Shown one piece after another: positions 1-8,508 of a stretch of 64,000 nucleotides of DNA (positions are counted from its first letter, which is position 1; every line of letters begins with the position of its first letter). The position numbers and the translations under genes are program-made. A model generated the notes under the pieces. That model was not told the DNA's origin, made no database searches, and saw only the letters and a list, made by a program, of their open reading frames with translations. Source of the stretch: Geobacter sp. (GTDB taxonomy: Bacteria; Desulfobacterota; Desulfuromonadia; Geobacterales; Geobacteraceae); the NCBI GenBank assembly GCA_003314535.1, contig POSG01000010.1:1-64000 (forward strand). The letters run 5' to 3'.

Positions 1-76
1 TAATGAGAAGGACATTCATATAAGCTCCAGAGTGAACCGCCAGAAAAATCCTTTATTTATGACAACGCATGCGGTT

Positions 77-694
77 TCACAGGCGCGCGGTTTTATGCGC
101 GTCCGCGTGGAGACCGTGGTTCGATATCGTTTCAATTCTCCAGGTTCCGGATTGTTGATTGTACTTTGCCATTCCACCACGAGGCAGAAAAAGTTCCTCT
201 ATCCTATTGAAGGCAACCCCTATCGTTCCCAGTAAAATAGCAAAAAGGGCAGAATGGCCGACGACAACCGTATTCCCACAGGACAGCAGTGATTTGATTG
301 ACTTGAGTCGACTCTTAACTTCTTCGAATGACTCCCCACCCGGAAATCGTGTGTTTTTGCTGTCAATTATCCAATCGTTCATAATCGAATAGAACTGTGC
401 AAGCAAGTCATTATCCTGTTCGCTTTTGCCTTCCAGCATGCCTATGTTAACTTCCAGAAGGCAATCGTTTGTACGGAACTCGACTCCGATTCCTTCGGAC
501 AATATCTGCGCCGATTCAACTGCACGTTTTGAAGGGCTCGAAATTATTTGGGTTATCCCTTTTGTCTTGTAAAATGGGACCAAATCCTTTATTTGACGTC
601 GGCCCAGCTCGGTTAGACCAGGGTCAAGAAGCCTGCAGGTGAACGTCCTAGATATATTGGTCTCACTCTCGCCATGTCGCTGGATGTATTTCAT
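77..694 (-). CDS. histidine phosphatase family protein (phosphoglycerate mutase-like)
   Basis: This 205-residue protein belongs to the histidine phosphatase superfamily, which forms a phospho-histidine intermediate to hydrolyse or transfer phosphate from small molecules or proteins. The N-terminal catalytic motif is RHGES (Arg6, His7), the second active-site histidine is His147 in VVGHSA, and an acidic residue follows LLE around 81. There is no signal peptide, so it is expected in the cytoplasm. The substrate cannot be read from the sequence; phosphoglycerate mutase, alpha-ribazole phosphatase (CobC) and broad-range sugar phosphatases all look like this. It stands alone next to the transposase region and its codon use is more AT-rich than the housekeeping genes further on, which fits an accessory gene. 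Confidence 0.8.
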   Translation of the reverse strand: MKYIQRHGESETNISRTFTCRLLDPGLTELGRRQIKDLVPFYKTKGITQIISSPSKRAVESAQILSEGIGVEFRTNDCLLEVNIGMLEGKSEQDNDLLAQFYSIMNDWIIDSKNTRFPGGESFEEVKSRLKSIKSLLSCGNTVVVGHSALFAILLGTIGVAFNRIEELFLPRGGMAKYNQQSGTWRIETISNHGLHADAHKTARL

Positions 695-913
695 ATCTAA
701 TCTATATTTTGTCGAACAGCTCGGAAATTGACCGGCCTTTTCCGGTCCTATTTTCTGGTTGGGATCGCGCTATCCTCTTCTTAACCATCAGAATGTATCC
801 TCAAACAAGACTTCAGGCAATGCTGCGGGAACTGACCAGATGCCGGATCGGGTTTTTACATAAGTCCTGCACAAGCCGACCACCTTTGCTTTAGCCCCGA
901 ACCTAACTCGGGG

Positions 914-975
914 AGTATTCCGAGTATTCCGAGGACAGTATTCCGCAGTATTCCGAGTATTCCGGGGACAGTATA
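914..975. repeat. two direct copies of a 28-bp repeat beside the RAYT gene
   Basis: Positions 914-941 and 948-975 carry the same 28-base unit with one difference (A versus G before GGACAGTAT). Each unit contains two ATTCCG-type hexamers and ends in GGACAGTAT. The second copy contains the left inverted repeat of the adjacent transposase unit. In the rest of the gap (695-913) I see no gene or clear signal. Confidence 0.75.
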
Positions 976-1696
976 TAAAACTATGCCTCTTTCGGTTTCG
1001 GTCCACGTTTTTGTGGTGACAATATCCGTGCAAGGTTCCCCTCAAGCGACTCCACGAAAGATTCCCGTCCCAGCGGCCTTCCGCTCCGTTCGTGCTTTCG
1101 AATAGTGTTCACCTCATCCTCTGACGACAGAGTCAGGAAATCCCGCCAGTTGTCAACCAGTGCCAGCAAGGGCGCAACCGTTGTCAATTGATCATCCTGG
1201 CCTGTCAAGTGCGCTCCGGCGCTGCTCCATTGGTAATCTCCGGGGTGGGGGACGATTCCCGCTGCTACTGGATTCATCTCAACATATCTGGCGGCGGCCA
1301 ATAAATAACTTCCATCCATAGGAAAAGAGGCGAATCGCTCCTGCCACAGGTGTCCTCGCCACCCTTCACGGAAATTAATTCTACGGGTGTAGCGTCGATG
1401 CGCTTGGCCAATCGCACGGGCAAGCGATGTTTCCGTTTCCGGCACAGCTATAAGGTGTACATGATTCGGCATCAGGCACCAGGCCCAGATTTCAACTCGA
1501 CATTTCTTGCACCATTCCGCCATCAGCTCGATATAGGCGGTGTAATCGCCTGGGTGGAAGAAAGGCTGCTGGCGGCGATTGCCGCGTTGTGTGATGTGGT
1601 GGGGTATTCCCGGCGCTATTACTCGTGCCATTCTGGCCATGGCAGAATAATAACAACTTCTAATCCTATGTCAATTGAATATACTGTCCCCGGAAT
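959..1696. mobile_element. RAYT transposase unit bounded by 18-bp inverted repeats
   Basis: An 18-base sequence ending in GGGGACAGTATAT at 959-976 is matched exactly, in reverse complement, at 1679-1696. The two copies sit on either side of the REP-associated tyrosine transposase gene. Both ends also carry short palindromic tails (repeated ATTCCG units on the left, GGAATTCCGGAATTCC on the right). RAYT genes are known to be flanked by such REP-like palindromes. No target-site duplication is evident. Between the right repeat and the symporter start (1697-1910) I see nothing more. Confidence 0.7.
981..1640 (-). CDS. REP-associated tyrosine transposase (RAYT, Y1/IS200-like)
   Basis: This 219-residue protein is a Y1-type HUH endonuclease related to IS200/IS605 transposases, of the RAYT group that processes REP palindromes. 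The N-terminus has the family signature [14 protein letters not shown], the metal-binding HUH motif is His60-Val-His62 in MPNHVHL, and the probable nucleophile is Tyr84 in HRRYTRR. The central GHLWQ and YVEMNPV segments are also typical. The length is normal for a RAYT and the frame is intact, so the enzyme may be active. It lies inside matching 18-bp inverted repeats, which supports its role on its own flanking palindromes. No partner TnpB is present. Confidence 0.9.
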   Translation of the reverse strand: MARMARVIAPGIPHHITQRGNRRQQPFFHPGDYTAYIELMAEWCKKCRVEIWAWCLMPNHVHLIAVPETETSLARAIGQAHRRYTRRINFREGWRGHLWQERFASFPMDGSYLLAAARYVEMNPVAAGIVPHPGDYQWSSAGAHLTGQDDQLTTVAPLLALVDNWRDFLTLSSEDEVNTIRKHERSGRPLGRESFVESLEGNLARILSPQKRGPKPKEA

Positions 1697-1910
1697 TCCG
1701 GAATTCCCCATCATCTGTCAGCATTTGGAAGAGGCACCACCTCATCTCCTAAGGGAAAACACTCCACAAACGATATTTTTTATCCAATATGTTTCCTCAA
1801 ATAACTTCATTGACATCGCTGCAAAGGGCATCTACAGTAAGCCTCGCCGCTCCGTCCGGAGCTCGCGGCGAAGCCCGGGACGACGGAGGCAGATAACACG
1901 AGGTGAACCG

Positions 1911-3317
1911 ATGAACGAACTGAACGCTTTCTTCGGCATGTTGAGCAGCTATGTCTGGGGTGCGCCGCTGCTGGTGCTCCTGGTGGGAACCGGGGTCCTG
2001 CTGACGGTACGGCTCCGCCTCCTCCAGCTCTTCATGCTCCCCCACGCCCTTTATGAGACCTTCGTCAGGCCGAAATCCAACGAGCGTGGCGACATCAGCC
2101 ACTTCCAGGCCCTGATGGTTGCCTTGGCCGCCACCATCGGCACCGGCAACATCATCGGTGTGGCCACCGCCATCTCCGTCGGTGGGCCGGGAGCCCTGCT
2201 CTGGATGTGGACCACGGCCGCGTTCGGAATGGCAACCAAGTATGCTGAAGGGGTCCTGGCGGTAAAGTACCGGATCGTGGATGATAAAGGCGAGATGGCG
2301 GGCGGGCCCATGTACTACATCGAACGGGGGCTTGGGAAGAAGTGGCTCGGCGTGCTTTTCGCACTGTTCGGCTCAGTGGCGGCCTTCGGCATTGGCAACA
2401 TGGTCCAGGCAAACGCAGTAGCCGGCAATCTGAAAGAGACCTTCGGCGTAAGCCCGCTCATCACCGGTGTGGCACTGGCCTTTGTCACCGGCCTGGTCAT
2501 ACTGGGAGGGATAAGGAACATAGGCCGCGTTTCTGCGGTGATGGTGCCGGTGATGGCCGTAGTCTACGTGGCAGGCTGCCTGGCCATCCTGTTTCGCTAT
2601 GCCGATGCCGTTCCCGGGGCACTGATACAGGTGTTCCACGACGCCTTCACCGGCACGGCGGCCACCGGCGGATTCCTCGGCTCCGCGGTTATGCTGGCCA
2701 TCCAGAAGGGGGTCTCGCGCGGGGTCTTCTCCAACGAGTCGGGTATGGGAAGCGCTCCCATCGCCGCAGCAGCGGCCAAGACCAACGAACCGTGCGAGCA
2801 GGCCCTTGTCTCCATGACCGGCACCTTCATCGACACGATCATCGTCTGCACCATGACCGGGCTGGTATTGATAGTCACCGGGGCGTGGCATGCAGGGACC
2901 GAGGTCTCGGCCCTCACCAAATCGGCCTTCGACATCGGGTTGCCCGGCAACTGGGGTGGATTCATCGTCACCTTCGGCATAATCTTTTTCGCTTACTCGA
3001 CAATCATCGGCTGGGCCTACTACGGCGAGAAGTGCACAGAATACCTGCTGGGGGTAAAGGCCCTGTTCCCCTACCGCCTGGTCTACGCGGCCTTCGTGTT
3101 TGTGGGCGCGAGCGTGAAGCTCGATCTGGTCTGGAACTTCGCCGATATCATGAACGGACTGATGGCGGTCCCCAACCTGATCGCGCTGCTTGCGCTGTCA
3201 GGAGTGGTCGTGGCGGAGACGAACCGGTTTCTGGCTGAGAAAAAGGGAAGAAAGGCGGGAAAGGTGAGAGAAGGTGAGATCGATAGAGTGGATGGTGGTT
3301 TCGGATTGAATGATTGA
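1911..3317 (+). CDS. sodium:alanine symporter (AGCS family)
   Basis: A 468-residue integral inner-membrane transporter of the alanine/glycine:cation symporter family, which brings in alanine or glycine with sodium. The start ATG at 1911 has GAGGTG seven bases upstream; the frame stays open far upstream but that part has no family character. Family hallmarks are GTGNIIGVA near residue 82, the AGGPMYYIE segment, [17 protein letters not shown] in the middle, and about ten hydrophobic segments. The last 30 residues are charged (rich in K, E, R and D), as a cytoplasmic tail. It stands alone, downstream of the RAYT unit. The exact amino acid transported cannot be told. Confidence 0.92.
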   Translation: MNELNAFFGMLSSYVWGAPLLVLLVGTGVLLTVRLRLLQLFMLPHALYETFVRPKSNERGDISHFQALMVALAATIGTGNIIGVATAISVGGPGALLWMWTTAAFGMATKYAEGVLAVKYRIVDDKGEMAGGPMYYIERGLGKKWLGVLFALFGSVAAFGIGNMVQANAVAGNLKETFGVSPLITGVALAFVTGLVILGGIRNIGRVSAVMVPVMAVVYVAGCLAILFRYADAVPGALIQVFHDAFTGTAATGGFLGSAVMLAIQKGVSRGVFSNESGMGSAPIAAAAAKTNEPCEQALVSMTGTFIDTIIVCTMTGLVLIVTGAWHAGTEVSALTKSAFDIGLPGNWGGFIVTFGIIFFAYSTIIGWAYYGEKCTEYLLGVKALFPYRLVYAAFVFVGASVKLDLVWNFADIMNGLMAVPNLIALLALSGVVVAETNRFLAEKKGRKAGKVREGEIDRVDGGFGLND

Positions 3318-3411
3318 GAAAAAAAGGAAGCAACGGGTCATCCATGGGGTCAGGTTAGAGTTTCGGATATTCATCGAGGCACAATCCCTGTAGACGGGCA
3401 CATGGATGTCT

Positions 3412-3432
3412 GGTCGCACGATCGTGCGGACC
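3412..3432. repeat. perfect 14-bp palindrome within a short hairpin
   Basis: CGCACGATCGTGCG at 3415-3428 is a perfect palindrome, extended by GGT and ACC on the outside with one bulged base. It lies about 95 bases after the symporter stop, with no T run after it, so it is not a classical terminator. It may be an operator or part of a degraded repeat. Confidence 0.4.
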
Positions 3433-3483
3433 ACCACAATAGATTAAAATGGTTGGAGAGCAGGAAGGAGCAATGCAAAGCTA

Positions 3484-3556
3484 CCGGGGACAATACGGGA
3501 AGTCAGAGGGAAATCTCCGTTTTCCCCTTGATAAAACTTATCATGGATGTCCCCGG
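3484..3556. repeat. REP-like palindromic element with ends like the RAYT unit
   Basis: CCGGGGACA at 3484-3492 and its exact reverse complement TGTCCCCGG at 3548-3556 enclose a second inverted pair (GGGAAA and TTTCCC around 3509-3527). The right end continues as GTCCCCGGAATTC, identical to the right end of the RAYT unit at 1679-1696. This is probably a small non-autonomous relative of that repeat. The last 18 codons and the stop of the acyltransferase gene lie inside it. Confidence 0.55.
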
Positions 3557-4687
3557 AATTCTTCTATTATCTCGAGCATCCCTTGGGGCTCTCCAGGACC
3601 TCTTCAGGGCGAGCGCCCGCTTTTCGATCAAATGCCACGACGCGACCGCAAGGGCGAGCGTGACAGCGAGCGGCAGGCAAAAGGCCGTCAGGACTCCCGC
3701 ATCTTCAACCAGCGTCACGACAGCTTGCTGGGTCGGGAAGGAGTAGATGTATGTTCCGTAGGAATAGTCGCCGATTTTATTGAAAAGCCGGATTTTTCCC
3801 GCCGGTACGTAAGCGACGAACAAGACCAGGTATGGCAGAAGGATGTGATAGGCAAGGAAAAACGTATCAGGACGGAACGCGCCGGCTGACAGGGCCAGCG
3901 CGGCCAGCAGAAAGTACTTGGGCGAAACGACGATTCTTCCCCGGAACACGAAGCAGGCCGAGCCGGCGTAAAACAGGCTGCACAGCCGCAGCGCCTGGCT
4001 TGGCCAGAACCACAGGTAGAAATTGAAATAATGGGTGGCGAGTCCGAGCACCGCCGCCGTCACGATTGCCGCCCTGACGGCGGTCAGCGAGGATTTGCCG
4101 AAAACCTTCGCCGCGATCCACAAGCCCGCGAGCGACATGTACATCCACAATTCGTACGGCAGACTCCAGAGCGAGACATTGACGACGTTTCCGTACGGAT
4201 TGCCGTCGAACACGCCGGGGAGGGATTTCCAGTAACCGGTCACCAGGCTGATGTTCTTCATGACATAGTTAAAGGTCTCGAAGCTCAGGAAGTATTTCGC
4301 GGGGCCGTTGTCTTCGGAAAGGAAGTATAAGGCCGTCACTGTGAAGAACACGGCGACGACCTGCGCGGGGAATATCCGCAGCATACGGGCCCGGATGAAA
4401 CGGCGGATGTCCCCCCCGGATATCAGGCTGCGCGTCACGAGAAAGCCGCTGGTGACGAAGAAGACGTCGACGGCTACGGAACCCAGGGTTATTCTCACGG
4501 CGCTCCAGAGCGGGTCCGCCTCGATGGTGCCGTAGATGACCGTGAATGCGTGGCTGATGACCACCGCCACGGCCGCAAGGAACCGGATCATATTGAAGTT
4601 GTTGTCGGTGCCGTCTACGTACGCGGACAGTGTAACCGGTTCCCGCCGATTCCCGCCGGTTGCCACATCCGTACCGATCTCTGACAT
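3503..4687 (-). CDS. acyltransferase family 3 membrane protein (OafA-like)
   Basis: This 394-residue multi-pass inner-membrane protein belongs to the acyltransferase-3 family, whose members put acetyl or other acyl groups on sugars of O-antigen, exopolysaccharide or peptidoglycan. The N-terminal signature is NNFNMIRFLAAVAVVISHAF, including the catalytic-type histidine near residue 36, and about ten hydrophobic segments follow. I chose ATG at 4687 because GGAGG lies 11 bases upstream; a GTG at 4705 overlaps that ribosome site. The last 18 residues are encoded inside a palindromic repeat, so the natural C-terminus may have been changed by its insertion. No polysaccharide genes are next to it, so the acceptor is unknown. 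Confidence 0.85.
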   Translation of the reverse strand: MSEIGTDVATGGNRREPVTLSAYVDGTDNNFNMIRFLAAVAVVISHAFTVIYGTIEADPLWSAVRITLGSVAVDVFFVTSGFLVTRSLISGGDIRRFIRARMLRIFPAQVVAVFFTVTALYFLSEDNGPAKYFLSFETFNYVMKNISLVTGYWKSLPGVFDGNPYGNVVNVSLWSLPYELWMYMSLAGLWIAAKVFGKSSLTAVRAAIVTAAVLGLATHYFNFYLWFWPSQALRLCSLFYAGSACFVFRGRIVVSPKYFLLAALALSAGAFRPDTFFLAYHILLPYLVLFVAYVPAGKIRLFNKIGDYSYGTYIYSFPTQQAVVTLVEDAGVLTAFCLPLAVTLALAVASWHLIEKRALALKRSWRAPRDARDNRRIPGTSMISFIKGKTEISL

Positions 4688-4904
4688 GTGGGGACAATCC
4701 TCCACTCTTCATTATTAAATATTTATCATATCACTGTATTCGTACCCGTCAAATAGCCTCAATGAAACACCCATAATTTTGTGCGTCAATAATCGTGTGA
4801 GAAAGAGCAACTCACCATTTCATGGGCGTCTCAAGGGTTCATCTGGCTCTTGATTTTTTCAAACGAGGGGGGAGAAATGGGAACCCGGGCGCAGCGCATA
4901 CAAG

Positions 4905-4939
4905 AACAGGCCACTCCCCACCATGGGAAATGGCCTGTT
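4905..4939. terminator. hairpin in the 450-bp gap upstream of the acyltransferase
   Basis: AACAGGCCA and TGGCCTGTT form a perfect 9-bp stem at 4905-4913 and 4931-4939, with TCCC and GGGA extending it inside. It is followed by TTTCACTG, a poor T run, so termination is only possible. Apart from this hairpin and the inverted repeat at 5046-5100, the gap 4688-5155 shows no gene. Confidence 0.35.
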
Positions 4940-5045
4940 TCACTGCCTGCTTTGGCGACGGCTGTTCACCGGAATCGCTGATTATCGGGCTTTTCTCCCT
5001 ATCCCCCAGATCACTTCGTAAGTGACCGGACTGATAAGTGTCTGA

Positions 5046-5100
5046 TCAGGTGTCAAACCTACACTTTTTACTATGTCAATTGTGTAGGTTTGACACCTGA
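5046..5100. repeat. perfect 19-bp inverted repeat, 17-bp loop
   Basis: TCAGGTGTCAAACCTACAC at 5046-5064 is followed after 17 bases by its exact reverse complement at 5082-5100. It lies 55 bases beyond the stop of the saccharopine-dehydrogenase-like gene. The arms are longer and more perfect than a terminator needs and no T run follows on either strand. It most likely represents a REP-like or miniature mobile palindrome of a different family from the one at 959-1696. Confidence 0.75.
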
Positions 5101-5155
5101 TGCCCCCCGAGCGGCCAAGTTGAGTTGCTTTTGATAGCTATAAACACTTTTTTGT

Positions 5156-6226
5156 TTATGGGATCAAGAAACGTAAACCCTTGTCTCTCAGTTTAGCTAT
5201 CAATTCAATGGGATCGAAGAGCTGCTCGATATGAAACACTCCAGGAGGAAATGTTGCAGTATAGAGATTCGATGCCACTTCAGCAGTTACAAAGGACGTC
5301 GCTCTCCCCTCCCCATTGCCGCTTGCCGAACACCCATAAAACTTCTTTTGTCCGCCGACTGTGCCGTATGCTTCAACTTTCACCGCAAACATATCTGAGC
5401 CGAAGTGCAGTGTCTTGAATATATTTACCATCAATTTTCGAACCTGTTTAAATCTGAGCAAAGCTAACAGACCTATCTTCTTGCATAAGAAGAACAGATA
5501 TGTAATCAGTGTCGAGTCGAAGCATACCCATGTTGAAGCTGAGCGGACGCCAAGAGTGTTGGTAATTATGTGCTGGTCGGAAAAATTGAAGCGGTACGCA
5601 GTTCTCTCGCCGATGCCGTTCGGGAATATGGTTCGTTTTGCCTCCTCAAAACTTGCAACGTGCTTCGCAACCCCGTTTTCCTGTGCAGTAAACGTACTGT
5701 TCATATTTTCAATAGTCCAACTAATAGCTGCTTCACCGTGCCTCTCTCCCAACCCAAGCAAGACGAAAATATCGGTATGCTCCATTCGGTCGAACTTTGA
5801 TTTACAATGTGCAGCCATAAGATTAGTTAGCCCCGGCGCCACCCCGACGCTCAACACTACGGTGGCGTTATGCTTCCTGGCTTCATTGTCGAGCAACTCA
5901 ATTTGAAAAAGGATTTCATAGCTTGCTGAAATATCCAAATAGTGGATACCCAACTGTAGGCATTTCCTCACAAAAATCATATTTGGCAAGTCCAGACACA
6001 TGATAACCAGAGTTATGTCGTTCGGCAGGCTGCTATCCTCCCGAAAGTTGAACACGTCAAGCTCCATGGGAAGCACTTTCATTCCGGTCGTTCGGGCCAA
6101 ATCTTCCGCTTTCTTGTAATTTCTCCCCGCAGCAATGACTTGGCCGGGGAAGCGATTTGCCAGTTCAACGGCAATTGTGCGCCCCACATTGCCATATCCG
6201 CCAACTATGAGAATTTTTCCTTCCAT
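5156..6226 (-). CDS. saccharopine dehydrogenase-like NAD(P)-binding protein
   Basis: A 356-residue protein with an N-terminal Rossmann fold: GGYGNVGRTIA at residues 9-19 binds the dinucleotide, and AAGRN follows the second strand. The overall pattern, including HYLDIS around residue 95 and SVGVAPGLTNLMA around 127-139, is that of the saccharopine dehydrogenase family, used by lysine, homospermidine and carboxynorspermidine enzymes as well as many uncharacterised proteins. The start at 6226 has GAAAGG upstream. The reaction is not known from the sequence. A truncated MerR gene lies upstream on the same strand. The gene is more AT-rich than the core genes, consistent with transfer. Confidence 0.75.
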   Translation of the reverse strand: MEGKILIVGGYGNVGRTIAVELANRFPGQVIAAGRNYKKAEDLARTTGMKVLPMELDVFNFREDSSLPNDITLVIMCLDLPNMIFVRKCLQLGIHYLDISASYEILFQIELLDNEARKHNATVVLSVGVAPGLTNLMAAHCKSKFDRMEHTDIFVLLGLGERHGEAAISWTIENMNSTFTAQENGVAKHVASFEEAKRTIFPNGIGERTAYRFNFSDQHIITNTLGVRSASTWVCFDSTLITYLFFLCKKIGLLALLRFKQVRKLMVNIFKTLHFGSDMFAVKVEAYGTVGGQKKFYGCSASGNGEGRATSFVTAEVASNLYTATFPPGVFHIEQLFDPIELIAKLRDKGLRFLIP

Positions 6227-6389
6227 TGTGTTGCCTTTCTCGAGAGATACTGAAGGGACTCTGGCAAGTTATGTAACGGCCCGGCAGCTACCCCGCCTGC
6301 CCAGTCTTTTCGAGCGGGCGGAGTCCAACTGTCTTGTTGGCAACCTCACTCTTTCTATGCAAAAAATGGAGTTACCCTTTATCTTTTTT

Positions 6390-6839
6390 TCATCCGGTCA
6401 GCCCTTCCCTTGACAGTTTCCGAATAAAAAGTGCCTCAGTTTCCGAAATTCCAAGTGCGAGAAGAAATTGGTGGTGGGCCTCCGGTGCTCGTCGCTCAAA
6501 CTCGGTATGCCAAATTCTCATGGCAGTTTCATCCATACCTGCGGCACGAAGCATTTCTATCCAAGCCTGTTTATCGACAGTAACAGGTAGTTCTCCAAGT
6601 GATTGAACCTGCAGCATCTTTCCAAGTAAATGCTGTTGAGTCTGCAAGGTGCGGATTTCTTCTCCAAGTTCACGCATGCGCCGCTGTAAAACCACTCCAT
6701 CGGCATCTTCACCCATTGATAAGACGCGACGAATATCCTCGGTGGTCAATCCGGCTTGACGAAAGCTACAGATTGTCGCCAACCTGTCCTGGTCATTTGG
6801 CGAATACAGTCGGTAGCCTGCCTCACTACGTCCCGAAGT
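6390..6839 (-). pseudogene. MerR-family regulator fragment lacking its N-terminus
   Basis: Reading from 6839 down, the frame encodes TSGRSEAGYRLYSPNDQDRL and then a coiled-coil effector region to 6390. This is the wing and dimerisation helix of a MerR-type activator. The usual first 30-40 residues, with the helix-turn-helix and the YYD/E motif, are missing: a stop codon (6842-6840) comes directly before TSGRSEAGYR and the DNA beyond shows no MerR character. A TTG at 6782 could start a shorter product without a DNA-binding domain. The gene is therefore probably dead, truncated by a rearrangement near 6840. Confidence 0.7.
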
Positions 6840-6842
6840 TTA

Positions 6843-7380
6843 TTTGTTGTATCATTGCGGTGACAAAAGCAAGACTAAAGTGTGAAGCAGTAAACGGGTC
6901 AAGAAAAAAGCTGCAACCGAAAAATGTACTTATCCTTTTTATTCTTCAAAATAATTTCAACATGCCTTTCAATGTCCCCGCATTGCCGTGCCTCGGCGAT
7001 TCGGCGACTATTATTCGGTTTTAATTTTGCCGTTTCGGTATTCGTTACCTTTATGACAATAAGCCTGCAACTCGGGATGTTTTCTGGCTTCGTAGGGTTT
7101 TTAACTTTTTCCTCTTTTTCTTGCTGCTCCACCAGGTTCCTTCTCCGGCAGAAACCTGGTGCCTGCAAAATGCTTCTTTTCCTCCTCTGCTCGCGCCGCC
7201 ACGCTCGCACACGAAAGACACTATTGCTTTTTTCTTGGGAGTTTGTACGTGATGTGATAAATAAGGACGAACACACCTGTTCTCACGCGATGCCGTATAG
7301 GACGGGCCAATCGTTTAATTGATACGCCATCTGCCAGGTTAGCGACCCAGACCACCGGTAATCATTAAAGAGGAGGCTTC
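6843..7380. other. 540-bp gap without a convincing gene
   Basis: Open frames exist on both strands (6899-7276 minus, 6924-7322 plus), but neither has a ribosome site, family pattern or normal composition. The stretch is AT-rich and T-rich on the plus strand. It contains one perfect 9-bp hairpin, CACCAGGTT at 7130-7138 with AACCTGGTG at 7153-7161. It may be debris of the sequence that replaced the MerR N-terminus. Confidence 0.5.
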
Positions 7381-7944
7381 ATGGAAGGAAGCGGCGATAC
7401 GGCAGTCCACTGTGCCGTCACCATAATCGGCAAGGACCGGCCGGGAATTGTTGCCGGAGCGGCTGAGGTTCTCTACCGGCTGGGCTGCAATATCGAGGAC
7501 TCCAGCAGCACCATGCTGGGAGGCGAATTCGCCATGATACTGATAGTGTCCCGCGAAAAACCCTTCAGCAAGAGCAGGCTGCTGGAGGAATTCAAGACCT
7601 TCGGCGAGTCCATGCAGGTATCCGTGTTCGTCAGGACGCTGGCACGGAGCGAAATACGACATGAGGCGCTGGCAGGTGAGCTGTGCATGGTCTCGGTGTA
7701 CGGATCGGACCGGCCAGGCATCGTCTACCGGGTGACGAAGGAACTTGCGGACCGCAACATCAACATCAGCGACATGAACACCAAGCTGGTGGGAACTGAT
7801 GAAAACCCGGTTTATGTCATGATGCTGGAAGCAGTGCTCCCGGACGGCATGGAAATCGAGGATGTGAGCCGCCTGCTGGAAAAACTCAAGAAGGAGCTGA
7901 ACGTGGAGATCGGGGTCCGTTCTGTTACCCCGGTTTCCCTGTAA
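7381..7944 (+). CDS. tandem ACT-domain protein (GcvR-like)
   Basis: This 187-residue cytoplasmic protein is made of two ACT domains, about residues 10-85 and 98-175. Both begin with the typical pattern, TIIGKDRPGIVAG and SVYGSDRPGIVYR, and these GxDRPGI loops bind small ligands, usually amino acids. The arrangement is that of the GcvR group, regulators of glycine cleavage in gamma-proteobacteria, though here the ligand and target are unknown. A strong ribosome site (AGAGGAGG) precedes the ATG. The stop is four bases before the deformylase start, so the two genes are one operon. Confidence 0.88.
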   Translation: MEGSGDTAVHCAVTIIGKDRPGIVAGAAEVLYRLGCNIEDSSSTMLGGEFAMILIVSREKPFSKSRLLEEFKTFGESMQVSVFVRTLARSEIRHEALAGELCMVSVYGSDRPGIVYRVTKELADRNINISDMNTKLVGTDENPVYVMMLEAVLPDGMEIEDVSRLLEKLKKELNVEIGVRSVTPVSL

Positions 7945-7948
7945 TCCC

Positions 7949-8455
7949 ATGCCTGCCAGGACAATTCTCCTTTACCCCCATCAAACCCTGAAAGAGGTCT
8001 GCCGCAGCGTTTCCGCATTTGACGCTGACCTGGAAGCGCTCATCAGGGACCTTGTCGACACTATGCGCGCAGGACCGGCTTCGGTAGGTGTAGCCGCGCC
8101 CCAGATCGGTGTTCCGCTCCGGGTTTGCGTTGTCGACGTGTCGGCGAGCAAGCTGGGCAAGGACAACAACCACGGGCTGCTGGTCATGGTCAACCCGGAA
8201 ATAACGCTTCGGGAAGGCGCTGCAGTCATGCGCGAAGGATGCATGAGCGTCCCGGACTATACCGGGGATGTGGAGCGCGCCACGGATATCACCGTCCGTT
8301 TCCAGGATGGCGACGGCGCCGCTCACGAGATCGAAGCGAGCGGTTTCGAAGCGGTGGCCATCCAGCACGAGACCGACCACCTGGACGGCATGCTCTTCCT
8401 GGATCGCATCACCTCCCTGAAAACAGGCCTGTTCAGGCGGAAGAAGTACAAGTAA
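7949..8455 (+). CDS. def: peptide deformylase
   Basis: A 168-residue metalloenzyme that removes the formyl group from the N-terminal methionine of new proteins. All three signature motifs are present: GVAAPQIG at residues 47-54, EGCMSVPD with metal ligand Cys98, and QHETDHLDG with His140, catalytic Glu141 and His144. The length is usual for type I bacterial deformylase; a short KKYK tail follows the core. It is translated directly after the ACT-domain gene. No methionyl-tRNA formyltransferase gene is next to it, unlike the frequent def-fmt order. Confidence 0.96.
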   Translation: MPARTILLYPHQTLKEVCRSVSAFDADLEALIRDLVDTMRAGPASVGVAAPQIGVPLRVCVVDVSASKLGKDNNHGLLVMVNPEITLREGAAVMREGCMSVPDYTGDVERATDITVRFQDGDGAAHEIEASGFEAVAIQHETDHLDGMLFLDRITSLKTGLFRRKKYK

Positions 8456-8508
8456 TCCGGGCAAACAAGTCGGAACACGAACAGGCAATCAAAACGCTGC
8501 CTGCAGCC

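Noticed and set aside
914-975. Short direct repeats that might be a CRISPR array
   Set aside because: Only two units, separated by six bases, with an internal ATTCCG repetition and no cas genes; they belong to the RAYT flank.
1350-1910. Upstream extension of the symporter frame by 187 codons
   Set aside because: It runs antisense to the RAYT gene and through its right inverted repeat; the AGCS pattern and the ribosome site belong to the ATG at 1911.
3412-3432. Palindrome after the symporter as a terminator
   Set aside because: There is no T run on either strand and it lies nearly 100 bases past the stop; listed only as a palindrome.
6899-7322. Two opposite open frames of 125 and 132 codons
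   Set aside because: Neither has a ribosome site, family pattern or balanced composition; they overlap on opposite strands in AT-rich intergenic DNA.
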